From Didemnitutus sp047777955 (lineage in GTDB: Bacteria > Verrucomicrobiota > Verrucomicrobiia > Opitutales > Opitutaceae), in NCBI RefSeq assembly GCF_047777955.1, contig NZ_CP180537.1, forward strand, positions 2,108,001-2,172,000: DNA of 64,000 nucleotides, read 5' to 3'. Positions 41,302-50,038 of the stretch are shown here, piece after piece (the stretch's first letter is position 1; every line of letters begins with the position of its first letter). A program made the translations under genes and the position numbers. A model generated the notes under the pieces. The model had not been told where the DNA came from, did no database searches, and saw only the letters and a program-made list of their open reading frames with translations.

Positions 41302-42026
41302 TTCGCGTCTTTTTGCATTCCCTCCTTTGCCTTTCGCGCCACGTGCGCGGCCGCTTGGTCGCCGTGGAGGCCCAACGTCTCTGCCGACTGGCGACTCGCG
41401 ACGGTGTGGTGATTGACATCGGAGCACACTGTGGCTCATGGATGATTCCACTCAGCCGGCAGGTTGCCGAAGGGCGAGTCTACGCGGTGGAAGCCTTGCC
41501 TCATTATGCCGCCGTGCTGGGCTCACTCGTCCGCTGGCTGGGCTGTGGCAATGTCACGGTCTTGAATGGCGCGGCCACGGAGCGCGAGATGTCGCTTCCG
41601 CTGGTCTGGAAGGATTCGCACGGACGCCGGCTTACGGGGCTCACGCACCTCGCCGGCGTTGGCGAACCCACGGAGAATGCGGTTCATGTCCAAGGCCGGC
41701 CGCTGGATGCGTGGATTCCACGGGCGGATTGGTCGCGGGTGCAGCTTATCAAGTGTGATATTGAAGGCGCTGAGTTGGCCGCGTTTCACGGTGCAACGGG
41801 TATCATCGCCGCCGCGCGTCCCGCCGTTTACTGTGAGATCAATGCAGCCTTCTGTAGGCGCTATGGTCACACCGCCGCCGACGTTTTTGCCTTTTTCCTT
41901 TCGCGGGGCTATCGCGCGTTTGTTGCTGCGGATGCAGAATGGAGGGAAATTTCGGTAGATGCTTACGCTGAGAAGGGCGATGTGCTGTTTTTGTCCGAAC
42001 GCCACCCGGTTCCGCAGAGCGCATGA
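41298..42026 (+). CDS. FkbM-family methyltransferase
   Basis: 242 residues from ATG 41298 (ATGA overlap with the preceding gene and with the next). SAM-binding motif 'VVIDIGAHCGSWMIPLSRQV'; 'VYAVEALPHYAAVLGSLV' and 'VQLIKCDIEGAELAAFHGA' (FkbM signature DIEGAE). It probably O-methylates a sugar of the polysaccharide, a common role for FkbM proteins in surface glycan clusters. Confidence 0.9.
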   Translation: MIRVFLHSLLCLSRHVRGRLVAVEAQRLCRLATRDGVVIDIGAHCGSWMIPLSRQVAEGRVYAVEALPHYAAVLGSLVRWLGCGNVTVLNGAATEREMSLPLVWKDSHGRRLTGLTHLAGVGEPTENAVHVQGRPLDAWIPRADWSRVQLIKCDIEGAELAAFHGATGIIAAARPAVYCEINAAFCRRYGHTAADVFAFFLSRGYRAFVAADAEWREISVDAYAEKGDVLFLSERHPVPQSA

Positions 42027-43120
42027 CCGGACGCCGTCGCCGCATTCTGCTCGATCTGCTTCCGTATTCGCCATCGGACGGCGGATTCACGACGTCGATC
42101 CATGCACTTCTGGAAGTGGCGACGCGCCTTGAGGAGTTCGAGTTCGGTATAGTTTATCACTCGGACTATCGGGCGCGCTTTGCGTCGTATCCGTTCCGGC
42201 ACCATGTGGTGAACTTTCCGCGCAAGATGAAGTTCTTTGCGCCCCTCGCGATAATTCCGCCCTTGGTGCGGTGGCATGGCTATCACGCCGTGCACAGCGA
42301 TATTTCGGCTGCCGTCACAACGACGGTGCCAACTTCGATGCGCGTGCACGATCTCTTTTATCTCATCAGCGGCGAAAGTCGGAATAGGCCTTGGCTGCAT
42401 GAAGTCGTGGAAACGCTCTACCGACGCATCTATGTTCAGAGCATCCGGACCGCTGGCATCGCCGCGGCGATCTCCGAGTGCACCCGGCGCGATATTGTCC
42501 GGCACGCCGGTCGAAGCGCGACGAATTATCTGCTGCCGCACGCCGTGGCCCTGCCGGCGAGCACGCCGGTGGCCCGCGATTGGCCGGACAAGGAGCGTTC
42601 CGCGCGCTTGCTCTTCGTCGGTAGTATCGTCCCCCGTAAGAACCTCCGGACGCTTCTCGCCGCGCTACGTCAGGTGCGGCGCGCGTGGACGCTCGACATC
42701 GTGGGCAACGTCTGGTGGGGCGCAACGGGTCTCGGGGACGAGCTGCGCGATCCGCGCATCACTGTGCGCGGCTTCGTCCCAGACGGGGAGTTGGCCAGGC
42801 ACTACGCCACGGCGGACCTGTTGATCAATCCTTCGCTTTATGAAGGCTTCGGGCTGCCGGTCGCCGAAGCGGTCGCCGCGGGCTGCCCTGCTTTCGCGGC
42901 GAGCGGCAGCGCGTTCGACGAGTTTGTGCCGGCGCTGGCCCGCTTCGATCCGCACGATCCGCCGGCGCTGGCTCGCTTGATCGACGCCCTCTCGCCCGAT
43001 GCTCATCGCGCGCTGCTGGCCGCCGAGTTTGCCGCCTTGCAGCGTTTCTCGCGCGCTGGCCAGATCGCCGCATATCGCGCGGTTTTCCGTCGTCTGGTGG
43101 CGGATGTCCCCGAACTCTGA
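42023..43120 (+). CDS. Glycosyltransferase family 4 (GT1_gtfA-like)
   Basis: 365 residues, ATGA overlap with the FkbM gene. N-terminal 'LLDLLPYSPSDGGFTTSIHA'; central 'RLLFVGSIVPRKNLRTLLAA' (donor-binding start); C-terminal 'LLINPSLYEGFGLPVAEAVA' with the E-x7-E motif region. A retaining GT-B transferase using a nucleotide-sugar donor, adding one sugar to the lipid-linked repeat unit. Donor unknown. Confidence 0.93.
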   Translation: MTGRRRRILLDLLPYSPSDGGFTTSIHALLEVATRLEEFEFGIVYHSDYRARFASYPFRHHVVNFPRKMKFFAPLAIIPPLVRWHGYHAVHSDISAAVTTTVPTSMRVHDLFYLISGESRNRPWLHEVVETLYRRIYVQSIRTAGIAAAISECTRRDIVRHAGRSATNYLLPHAVALPASTPVARDWPDKERSARLLFVGSIVPRKNLRTLLAALRQVRRAWTLDIVGNVWWGATGLGDELRDPRITVRGFVPDGELARHYATADLLINPSLYEGFGLPVAEAVAAGCPAFAASGSAFDEFVPALARFDPHDPPALARLIDALSPDAHRALLAAEFAALQRFSRAGQIAAYRAVFRRLVADVPEL

Positions 43121-43122
43121 CT

Positions 43123-44394
43123 TTGAAAGCCGCCTCTAACCCCACCTTCGATTACCAGCAGAAGCTCATGGCGCTGCTCACGGCCCTCACGTTCGTGGGC
43201 TACTCGGTGTATTCGTTTCTCGCGGTGGCGTTGAACCTCTCGGAGTTCGACAGCCGCATCATCACGGTCCCGTATCGCGCTGTCGTGCTGGCGCTGAGCC
43301 TGTTCCTTTTCCTCTCGGCATATTTCCGCCGTGAACTCGGCCCTTGGACTCGGACACATACGGTGTCCTCCATTGTCTGGCTCATGTATACGGCGCGGCT
43401 AATTTTCGATACCCTCTATCGCAACGAACCTCTGTCGCGGCCACCTTGGGAATTCTGGGCCTTCGCGTTGGGCGTCTGTTTCTTTTCATTCATCGGCTTG
43501 GTGCGCCGGTTTTCTGACGAAGCCCAACGGTGGGCGGCTTGGTTGGTCTGGGGGCTGGCGGCCGCCGCGTGCCTTCTGGGTCTGCTTACGCAGTCCGGCC
43601 AAGTCACCATGACCGAGGAGCGTGTGTCCGGAAATCAGATCCTAAATCCGATTTCCTACGGACAAACGGCAGTTACGCTTGTCTTGATGGCTTGCTATCT
43701 CGCGCTTCACGCACGGAAGACGGCCACGATTGTCTGGTTGCTGGCGTCGACGCTGCCGGGGTTCTACACGATCGCATTGGCGGCGTCGCGAAGTCCGTTG
43801 ATCAGCTTGGCCCTTGGTATGGCGCTGCTTTCGATCCACGGCATCAAACGCGGCATCGGCTGGAAGATTGCCCTGGGCTTCCTGGCCGTTGCGATTGCAC
43901 TTCCGATCGGTGTCGAATACCTCCTCGCGACCGGCAGCACGCTTACCAACCGATTGTTCGAAACCTATGATGCCTATCGCACCGGTGAAGTGGACCGATT
44001 GGTTCTTTGGGGTATCACCTTGGAAGAGTTTAGCCGCAGTCCGGTATGGGGCGCAGGGATTGAGCTGAGTATCGGCATGCACCCGCACAATCTGATTCTC
44101 GAGGCATGCCTTACCATGGGTTTCGTAGGGGGAGGTCTTTTCCTTTGGCTGATGCTCGACGGTATCTGGTCAGGCATCCGGCTGCTGAGTTCAGCGGAGG
44201 CGGCTTGGATGCCACTGGTTTTCATGCAATTCTTCACGGCGTCATTGTTTTCCGGCAATCTCTGGAGTTCAGTAGAACTCTGGGCAATCGTGCTGCTGCA
44301 AGCGGGGGCCGTTGCCGGACACCCGGCAAATCGCTTCCACGGCACAACCCCGTTGGCGGCGGCGCCACAGCGTGCGCTGCGGCGCGGAGCATGA
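43123..44394 (+). CDS. O-antigen polymerase/ligase-like membrane protein (Wzy candidate)
   Basis: 423 residues from TTG 43123, 2 bases after the stop of the preceding glycosyltransferase gene; ATG 43168 is an alternative. About 10-12 transmembrane helices, with a central periplasmic loop ('YLLATGSTLTNRLFETYDAY') and 'WGAGIELSIGMHPHNLILEA', a pattern of the Wzy/WaaL superfamily where the H-P-H-N region is common. One of two such proteins in the cluster; this one is embedded in the glycosyltransferase block and is the better Wzy candidate. Confidence 0.82.
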   Translation: MKAASNPTFDYQQKLMALLTALTFVGYSVYSFLAVALNLSEFDSRIITVPYRAVVLALSLFLFLSAYFRRELGPWTRTHTVSSIVWLMYTARLIFDTLYRNEPLSRPPWEFWAFALGVCFFSFIGLVRRFSDEAQRWAAWLVWGLAAAACLLGLLTQSGQVTMTEERVSGNQILNPISYGQTAVTLVLMACYLALHARKTATIVWLLASTLPGFYTIALAASRSPLISLALGMALLSIHGIKRGIGWKIALGFLAVAIALPIGVEYLLATGSTLTNRLFETYDAYRTGEVDRLVLWGITLEEFSRSPVWGAGIELSIGMHPHNLILEACLTMGFVGGGLFLWLMLDGIWSGIRLLSSAEAAWMPLVFMQFFTASLFSGNLWSSVELWAIVLLQAGAVAGHPANRFHGTTPLAAAPQRALRRGA

Positions 44395-44411
44395 GTTTTT
44401 AACAGGCTCCC

Positions 44412-45563
44412 GTGACATTGGCGCACCCAAGCTATTTGGCGACACGCAGCGTCCGTTTGGACTTCCTGCGCGGAATTGCCATCCTGCTGGTGTGCCTCGG
44501 ACACCACGCGATTGACCTGTCCGCCGGCTACCTCAGCCCCGTGGTTTACGTGTGGTATCGGTTGGGTTGGACGGGCGTGGACCTATTCTTCGTGTTGAGC
44601 GGCTTCCTCATCGGCGGTCTCCTCTTTCGTGAAATCATGGAGTTTGGGCGCCTCGACACGCGGCGGTTCATCATCCGGCGCGGTTTCAAGATCTGGCCGC
44701 TCTATGCGGTCTACCTCGTGCTCGCGGCTTTCTCGTATTGGCAGAGCAACGGTTACGATACGCACCGGCTTTGGGTGGCGATCGGGCCAAACCTCTTGCA
44801 CGTGCAGAACTACTTTCCGACGCCGCTCCAGCACACTTGGAGCCTCGCGGTGGAGGAACATTTCTACCTCGCGCTGCCGCTCCTGCTCTGGGCGCTGTTG
44901 CGGTGGGGAAATGACCGGCGGCTGGACCGCCTTCCGGTCGTCCTAGGCTGCGTGATGGTGGCGTGCGCGTTGCTCCGCCTGCCGAACCTCGGTCACGAGT
45001 TCCAGCCCTACACGCACGGGTGGCCGACCCATTTGCGCATCGACTCGCTCTGCGTGGGCGTGCTGGTCGCCTATGCCTATCACAATCGCCTCGCTTGGCT
45101 GGAGCCGATACGGACGCGACCGGTGATGTGCCTCCTTGTGGCGGCACTCGGTCTTTCGCCGCTGCTTATTTGGACGGCCCACAACGCGCCCGTCTATACG
45201 ATCGGGTATTCGGTGATCGCGTGGGCCTACGCTCTCGTGCTGATCGCGGTTTGCGTCGGGCGCGTGGGCAGCGGTATCGCTTCGGTGCCCGGCGCGGCGG
45301 GTGTTGTGCGCGGCGTCGCCTATATCGGCTTTTATAGCTACCCGATCTACCTTTTCCACTATCGACTCGGGCAGATGCCCGCCAAGTGGATGCTGCGGCA
45401 TTGGTCCGGTTCCGGATGGGAGACGACTCGCTGGATCGCGGCCACCAGCATCAACCTCGTGACGATCGTCCTGATCGGCGTGGCATTCGGGAAACTGGCC
45501 GAGCGGCCGATGCTCGCGTTGCGCGATCGACTGTTCCCGGCGCGGGCGAAATTGATCCCATGA
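44412..45563 (+). CDS. Acyltransferase family 3 (OafA/YrhL-like)
   Basis: 383 residues from GTG 44412. Ten or so transmembrane helices. Motifs: 'RLDFLRGIAILLVCLGHH' near the N-terminus (R/K...H), 'GVDLFFVLSGFLIGGLLF', 'HTWSLAVEEHFYLALPLLL'. These enzymes O-acetylate (or acylate with other groups) cell-surface sugars using acyl-CoA. Overlaps the next glycosyltransferase by ATGA. Second acyltransferase of the cluster is at 48,039. Confidence 0.92.
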   Translation: MTLAHPSYLATRSVRLDFLRGIAILLVCLGHHAIDLSAGYLSPVVYVWYRLGWTGVDLFFVLSGFLIGGLLFREIMEFGRLDTRRFIIRRGFKIWPLYAVYLVLAAFSYWQSNGYDTHRLWVAIGPNLLHVQNYFPTPLQHTWSLAVEEHFYLALPLLLWALLRWGNDRRLDRLPVVLGCVMVACALLRLPNLGHEFQPYTHGWPTHLRIDSLCVGVLVAYAYHNRLAWLEPIRTRPVMCLLVAALGLSPLLIWTAHNAPVYTIGYSVIAWAYALVLIAVCVGRVGSGIASVPGAAGVVRGVAYIGFYSYPIYLFHYRLGQMPAKWMLRHWSGSGWETTRWIAATSINLVTIVLIGVAFGKLAERPMLALRDRLFPARAKLIP

Positions 45564-46693
45564 AAACCCGCGTGTCCCTGTCACAAAGGTGGTGCCCACA
45601 CTACCGCGTCCCGCTGTTCGAGAAGCTCGCGACGCTTTCGCGGCATGAGTGGATCTTTCAGTTCGGCTCGCATCCGGGTGGCGGCAAGGGCGGGCTCGAT
45701 GCGGGAACGGGCTCGTTGCGCGTCCATCCGGTGCGCAATCGCTGGGTGACGTCGCGCTATTGCTGGCAACACGACGTCCGGCTCGACTGGCCGGGGCTCC
45801 AAGTGGCGGCGTTCGAACTCAGCTATTCCATTCTCTCGAATCCGCTGCTCATGCAGCGTGCCCGCGCGCGCGGGCTGCCTCGCATCGGCTGGGGGAAGGG
45901 CATCAGCGAGGCGGGCAGCGAGCGCTCGCTGCTCAAGCGGTGGGTCGAGCGCATTCACCTGTCCGGGTGTGACGCGATCATCGCCTACGGGCAGACGAGC
46001 CGTGACTATTTCATCCGCAAGGGAGTGCCGGCGGAGCGGATCTTCGTCGCGCAAAACAGCAACGACACCAACGCCATCCTGCGCCGTCGCGAGCGTTCGG
46101 CTGCGGAAGGTGCGGAGCTCCGGCGGCAGCTGTTCGGTGATCGCCGCGTGATCGTGGCCGGCTACCTCGGTCGACTGGCGCCGGAGAAGCGGGTCGATGT
46201 GATCCTCGCGTCTTTCGCCGCCGCGCGGCCGGAGCGATACGCTGCGCACCTCGTGATCGCCGGAGACGGTCCCTGCCGCTCGCAGCTCGAAGCCCAGGCG
46301 GCGACGCTCGCGTGCCGCGATCGCATCCATTTCGTGCCGCACGTGCCGGACGGCGCGGAGCACGGTTATTTTCAGCTCTTTGATCTCTATCTGAGCTACG
46401 CGGTCGGCGGTCTCGGTGCAGTCGAAGCGATGGCCCACGCTTGCCCCGTCGTCACCGCGCCGGAAAAGCGTCCGGAGCTCGATCTCTTGGTGGACGGCGA
46501 AACCGCTTATCTGGGACGGGATCTTTCGCCCGAGGCGTTCACGGCCGTGCTGGCGCGCGCCTGTGCGGCGCCGCGCGACGAACGGCGCCGCATCGCCGAA
46601 CTGGCGCGCACGCGGGTTGCCGCCGGGGCGACCCAGGAGAAAATGGTGGAAAGCTTCGATGCAGCCGTGGACTACGTGCTGCGGAGACGATAA
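45560..46693 (+). CDS. Glycosyltransferase family 4
   Basis: 377 residues from ATG 45560. 'LSQRWCPHYRVPLFEKLATL' is an acceptor-side N-terminus common in EPS GT4 enzymes; 'VAGYLGRLAPEKRVDVILAS' is the donor-domain start; 'LYLSYAVGGLGAVEAMAHAC' corresponds to the EGFG-type loop (here GGLGAVE). The start overlaps the acyltransferase stop. Adds a sugar to the repeat unit; donor unknown. Confidence 0.9.
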   Translation: MKTRVSLSQRWCPHYRVPLFEKLATLSRHEWIFQFGSHPGGGKGGLDAGTGSLRVHPVRNRWVTSRYCWQHDVRLDWPGLQVAAFELSYSILSNPLLMQRARARGLPRIGWGKGISEAGSERSLLKRWVERIHLSGCDAIIAYGQTSRDYFIRKGVPAERIFVAQNSNDTNAILRRRERSAAEGAELRRQLFGDRRVIVAGYLGRLAPEKRVDVILASFAAARPERYAAHLVIAGDGPCRSQLEAQAATLACRDRIHFVPHVPDGAEHGYFQLFDLYLSYAVGGLGAVEAMAHACPVVTAPEKRPELDLLVDGETAYLGRDLSPEAFTAVLARACAAPRDERRRIAELARTRVAAGATQEKMVESFDAAVDYVLRRR

Positions 46694-46698
46694 TTTTT

Positions 46699-48006
46699 AT
46701 GAAAATCGCGGTCTTTGGTCTGGGTTATGTCGGTGTAGTCACGGCGGGCTGTTTCGCTCGCGATGGCCATGAAGTCATCGGAGTCGATGTTTCCGCCGCC
46801 AAGGTCGCCGAGCTGAACGGCGGGCGCTCGCCGATCTTGGAAAAAGACATTCCCGAGATCGTGCGTGCGGCCGTGGCGCAGGGCAGGCTGTCCGCCACGA
46901 CCACCCCGTCGACGGCGCTCGAGGGCGTGCAGATGGCTTTCGTCTGCGTGGGCACGCCGTCGCGCGCGGATGGCTCGCTGGATACGAGTTTCCTGGAGCG
47001 AGTGCTCGAGCAGATCGGCCAGAGCCTCCGCGGCCGCAAACTGCCACTGACGCTCGTGATCCGCAGCACCGTCCTGCCGGGCACGGTGCGCCGCGTCGCG
47101 TTGCCGATCCTCGAGCAGGCGGCAGGGCGTCCCGCGGGCGACGGCTACGAGGTGCTCTTTCATCCCGAGTTTCTGCGCGAGAGCTGCGCGGTCCGCGATT
47201 TCGACGAGCCACCCAAGATCGTGATCGGCGAGCGCGCGCCCGGCGCGGGTGCCGACCGCCTGCTGGAACTCTACCCGGGCATCGTTGCGCCGCGATGGGT
47301 GACCGCCTACGAGACCGCGGAAATGGTTAAGTATACCGACAACGTCTATCACGCGCTCAAGGTGACCTTCGCGAATGAGATCGGCCTCGTCAGCCAGTCG
47401 CTGGGCGTCGACGCTGCGCTCGTCATGGAGATTTTCCGGAGCGACACGAAGCTCAACATCTCGCCGGCCTACTTCCGGCCGGGCTTCGCGTTCGGCGGAT
47501 CGTGCCTGCCGAAGGACACGCGCGCGCTGACGCACAGCGCGGCGCGGCAAAACGTGCAAACACCGGTGTTGCACGCGATCCTTTCGAGCAACCGTGCCCA
47601 AATCGACCGCGTGGTCGCGCGCCTCCTCGCGACCGGGAAGCGGCGGATCGGATTCCACGGCCTGGCGTTCAAGCCCGGCACGGACGACTTGCGCGAAAGC
47701 CAGTTCGTGGAACTCGCCGAACGCCTGCTCGGCAAGGGCTGCGAGTTGCGCATCTACGACGAGCACGTTCACTACACGCACCTGACCGGCCGCAACAAAG
47801 CGTATGTCGACGAGGCGTTGCCGCATCTCGCGCGGCTGCTCGTCGCCGAGCAGGTGGCCTTGGAAGGCTGCGAACTCATCGTCCTCGCGCACCCGGCGCC
47901 GGCGGCGCGAGTGGAGGCCTGGCTCGCCGCGGGCGTGATCGTGTTCGACCTGGGACCGGGACGATCCCTCGGTCGCGAAGCGGCCGGTTACCTGACGGTG
48001 GTCTGA
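46699..48006 (+). CDS. UDP-glucose/GDP-mannose 6-dehydrogenase family, GDP-mannose dehydrogenase (AlgD)-like
   Basis: 435 residues from ATG 46699. Rossmann start 'KIAVFGLGYVGVVTAGCFAR'; 'EMVKYTDNVYHALKVTFANE' in the linker helix; catalytic cysteine C269 in 'FAFGGSCLPKDTRAL'; C-terminal 'HYTHLTGRNKAYVDEALPHL', which is closer to AlgD than to UDP-glucose dehydrogenases. It oxidises the C6 of the nucleotide sugar twice with NAD+, giving a uronic acid (GDP-mannuronate if AlgD-like). The polymer is therefore probably acidic. Confidence 0.9.
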   Translation: MKIAVFGLGYVGVVTAGCFARDGHEVIGVDVSAAKVAELNGGRSPILEKDIPEIVRAAVAQGRLSATTTPSTALEGVQMAFVCVGTPSRADGSLDTSFLERVLEQIGQSLRGRKLPLTLVIRSTVLPGTVRRVALPILEQAAGRPAGDGYEVLFHPEFLRESCAVRDFDEPPKIVIGERAPGAGADRLLELYPGIVAPRWVTAYETAEMVKYTDNVYHALKVTFANEIGLVSQSLGVDAALVMEIFRSDTKLNISPAYFRPGFAFGGSCLPKDTRALTHSAARQNVQTPVLHAILSSNRAQIDRVVARLLATGKRRIGFHGLAFKPGTDDLRESQFVELAERLLGKGCELRIYDEHVHYTHLTGRNKAYVDEALPHLARLLVAEQVALEGCELIVLAHPAPAARVEAWLAAGVIVFDLGPGRSLGREAAGYLTVV

Positions 48007-48038
48007 AGCGAGATCCGACCGTTTCTCAAGGATCTGCT

Positions 48039-49166
48039 ATGGCAACCCAAACAAAAGTCCCAGTCCGCTCGGGGAAGATTGGCGCGATAGAAATCGCGCG
48101 GGGTGTGGCTGCGCTTAGTGTGGCGTTGCATCACGCCGATACGACGGTGGCTTGGGGGATAAACTACAAGGCGCCGGCTGAGATAACATCTCTGGGGCTC
48201 GCCGCTCTGGAGTCTGTGTTTCATGAAGCCCTTAGCTTCGGATTCCTTGGCGTTCAGCTCTTTTTTGTGCTGAGCGGCTTTTGTATTCATTTGGCGCATA
48301 AGAACGAAGTCCCGCTGCGTGCGCGGTCCTTTGCGCTGCGGCGCTTCTTCCGGCTTTATCCGGTTTATCTCGTGATTTGTGTGTTGGCTTTCGCAGGTCA
48401 CCTTGTCACCCGCGATGGCTTCTTGGGGCCGCAGCCACTGCAGAATTTTATCGGGCACTTGTTTTTTTGGCATTATGCGGATGGCGGGGCTAATGCCGGC
48501 ATGGGGGCAAGTCCGGTCTTTTGGACTCTCACACTAGAAGTGTCCTTCTATGTCATCTACCTCTTCCTTGCCGGCTACATTCGGAAATTCGGAATTGGTC
48601 GATTTGTTGTGATTTGGCTTATCGTGGATGCCGTCTATCACTTCTGTTACTCGGGAAGTAGCGCGAGTTTCTTTGCGGCACAGAGATTTCCGCTTACTCG
48701 TTTTGGCGAGTGGTTATTGGGCGTGATGCTGGCGGAAGATTTTGCGGCAGGTAAAGGCACTCGCTTCGACGCGCTTGCCGGCGCTGCCCTGCTCGGTCTC
48801 GGATTCTTTCTCAATAGCGCACTCTCGTGGGACAAATACGTGAGCTTCGATATCCTCGGAAGTATGGGCTTCTTTTTCCTTTTGCGGTCCCAGTTATCCT
48901 CTAAAGGAGGGATGTTTGAACATTCGTCACTAGGAGAATTCTTCGCATGGGTGGGCTGCATTTCCTACAGCCTATATTTGATCCATCCCGTCGTTTTTTC
49001 CGCATTCAAGGCGCTGCTTCGGACGGTCGAAGCGCCCTATTTTCGGTTCGGCGGGTTCCTAGTCGCCATCATGGCAGCGATTTGTTTAGCGGCGCTGAGT
49101 TATCGCTTCTTCGAGGAGCCGTTTCATCGTTTGGGACGCCGCCTCGCCATGCGAGATGCTCGGTAA
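48039..49166 (+). CDS. Acyltransferase family 3, second copy
   Basis: 375 residues from ATG 48039. 'IGAIEIARGVAALSVALHHA' with the conserved R and H, 'GFLGVQLFFVLSGFCIHLAH', 'VFWTLTLEVSFYVIYLFLAG'. About ten transmembrane helices. O-acyl decoration of surface sugars is the usual role. Base composition is visibly lower in GC than its neighbours, suggesting separate acquisition. It is separated from both neighbours by short gaps rather than overlaps. Confidence 0.9.
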   Translation: MATQTKVPVRSGKIGAIEIARGVAALSVALHHADTTVAWGINYKAPAEITSLGLAALESVFHEALSFGFLGVQLFFVLSGFCIHLAHKNEVPLRARSFALRRFFRLYPVYLVICVLAFAGHLVTRDGFLGPQPLQNFIGHLFFWHYADGGANAGMGASPVFWTLTLEVSFYVIYLFLAGYIRKFGIGRFVVIWLIVDAVYHFCYSGSSASFFAAQRFPLTRFGEWLLGVMLAEDFAAGKGTRFDALAGAALLGLGFFLNSALSWDKYVSFDILGSMGFFFLLRSQLSSKGGMFEHSSLGEFFAWVGCISYSLYLIHPVVFSAFKALLRTVEAPYFRFGGFLVAIMAAICLAALSYRFFEEPFHRLGRRLAMRDAR

Positions 49167-49187
49167 TGGTTTTCTTCTGACTCAAGC

Positions 49188-50038
49188 ATGTTTCGATTAA
49201 TGCAATCGTTGCGTCGACTGGTGCCGCCGGCGGCGGTCGACTGGCTGCAGGCGGTCCGCGACCGCGTGGGCACCGCGCCGGTCGAGTATCTTGCGTCGTG
49301 GCCCGAGGACACGCGCGGTTGGAACGTGGATTCCATCGCGGCGATGCATGACCGGAACTGGCCCGGCTACCTGGAGTCGTTGCGCGGCATCTCGCCGCTG
49401 GGGGCGCCAAATCGGCCGGAGGGCGTGCCGTCGACCCGTGGGACATCATCAATCACAACAACCTGGTCTCATTCGCGGCCGTGCTCGGCATGGCGGCGCA
49501 GGGGCGGCAGCGGCTGTCGTTCCTCGATTGGGGCGGCGGGGTGGGGCACTACGGGGCGCTGGCCCAGGCGCTCATGCCGGATCTGGCGCTGGAATATGCG
49601 TGCCAGGACATGCCGGTGTTTTGCGAGGTCGGCCGGCGCCACCTGCCGCGGGCGCGATTCTTCTCCGAGCCGGATGCCTGCTTCGCCCAGCGCTACGACC
49701 TCGTTTTTGCCGGCAGCTCGCTCTGGTATATGCGCGATTGGCGGGAGATGCTGGGCAAGCTGGCGCGCGCGACGGACCGCTATCTCTTCGTGAACCGGAT
49801 GATTTTTGTGGATCGCGTGACTTCCTTCGTGGCGATCCAGCGCCCCGGCAAGGCGCACGGGTATGCGACCGAATACCCGATGTGGATCCTCAATCGCACC
49901 GAATTTCTGGAGGCAGCGCGAGCCGCCGGGCTGGAGCCGGTGCGTGAGTTCCTCATCGGGCACGGTCCGCGCATTCATCGGGCGCCCGAGGAGGGCGCCT
50001 TCCGCGGCTTCCTGTTCCGGCCAGCGATCGCTCGATGA
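49188..50038 (+). pseudogene. Methyltransferase of the TIGR04325 type, broken by a -1 frameshift
   Basis: Two frames combine to about 283 residues. The first, from ATG 49188, gives 'DRVGTAPVEYLASWPEDTRG' and 'LRGISPLGAPNRPEG'. The second continues 'AVDPWDIINHNNLVSFAAVL', 'LSFLDWGGGVGHYGALAQAL' (SAM-binding) and 'DLVFAGSSLWYMRDWREM'. The shift lies at 49401-49431, again equal to loss of one base (851 bases, one short of 284 codons). Genes of this family occur in surface glycan clusters. The last codons overlap the next gene by ATGA, as expected for an intact operon, so the break may be a sequencing artefact. Confidence 0.78.
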
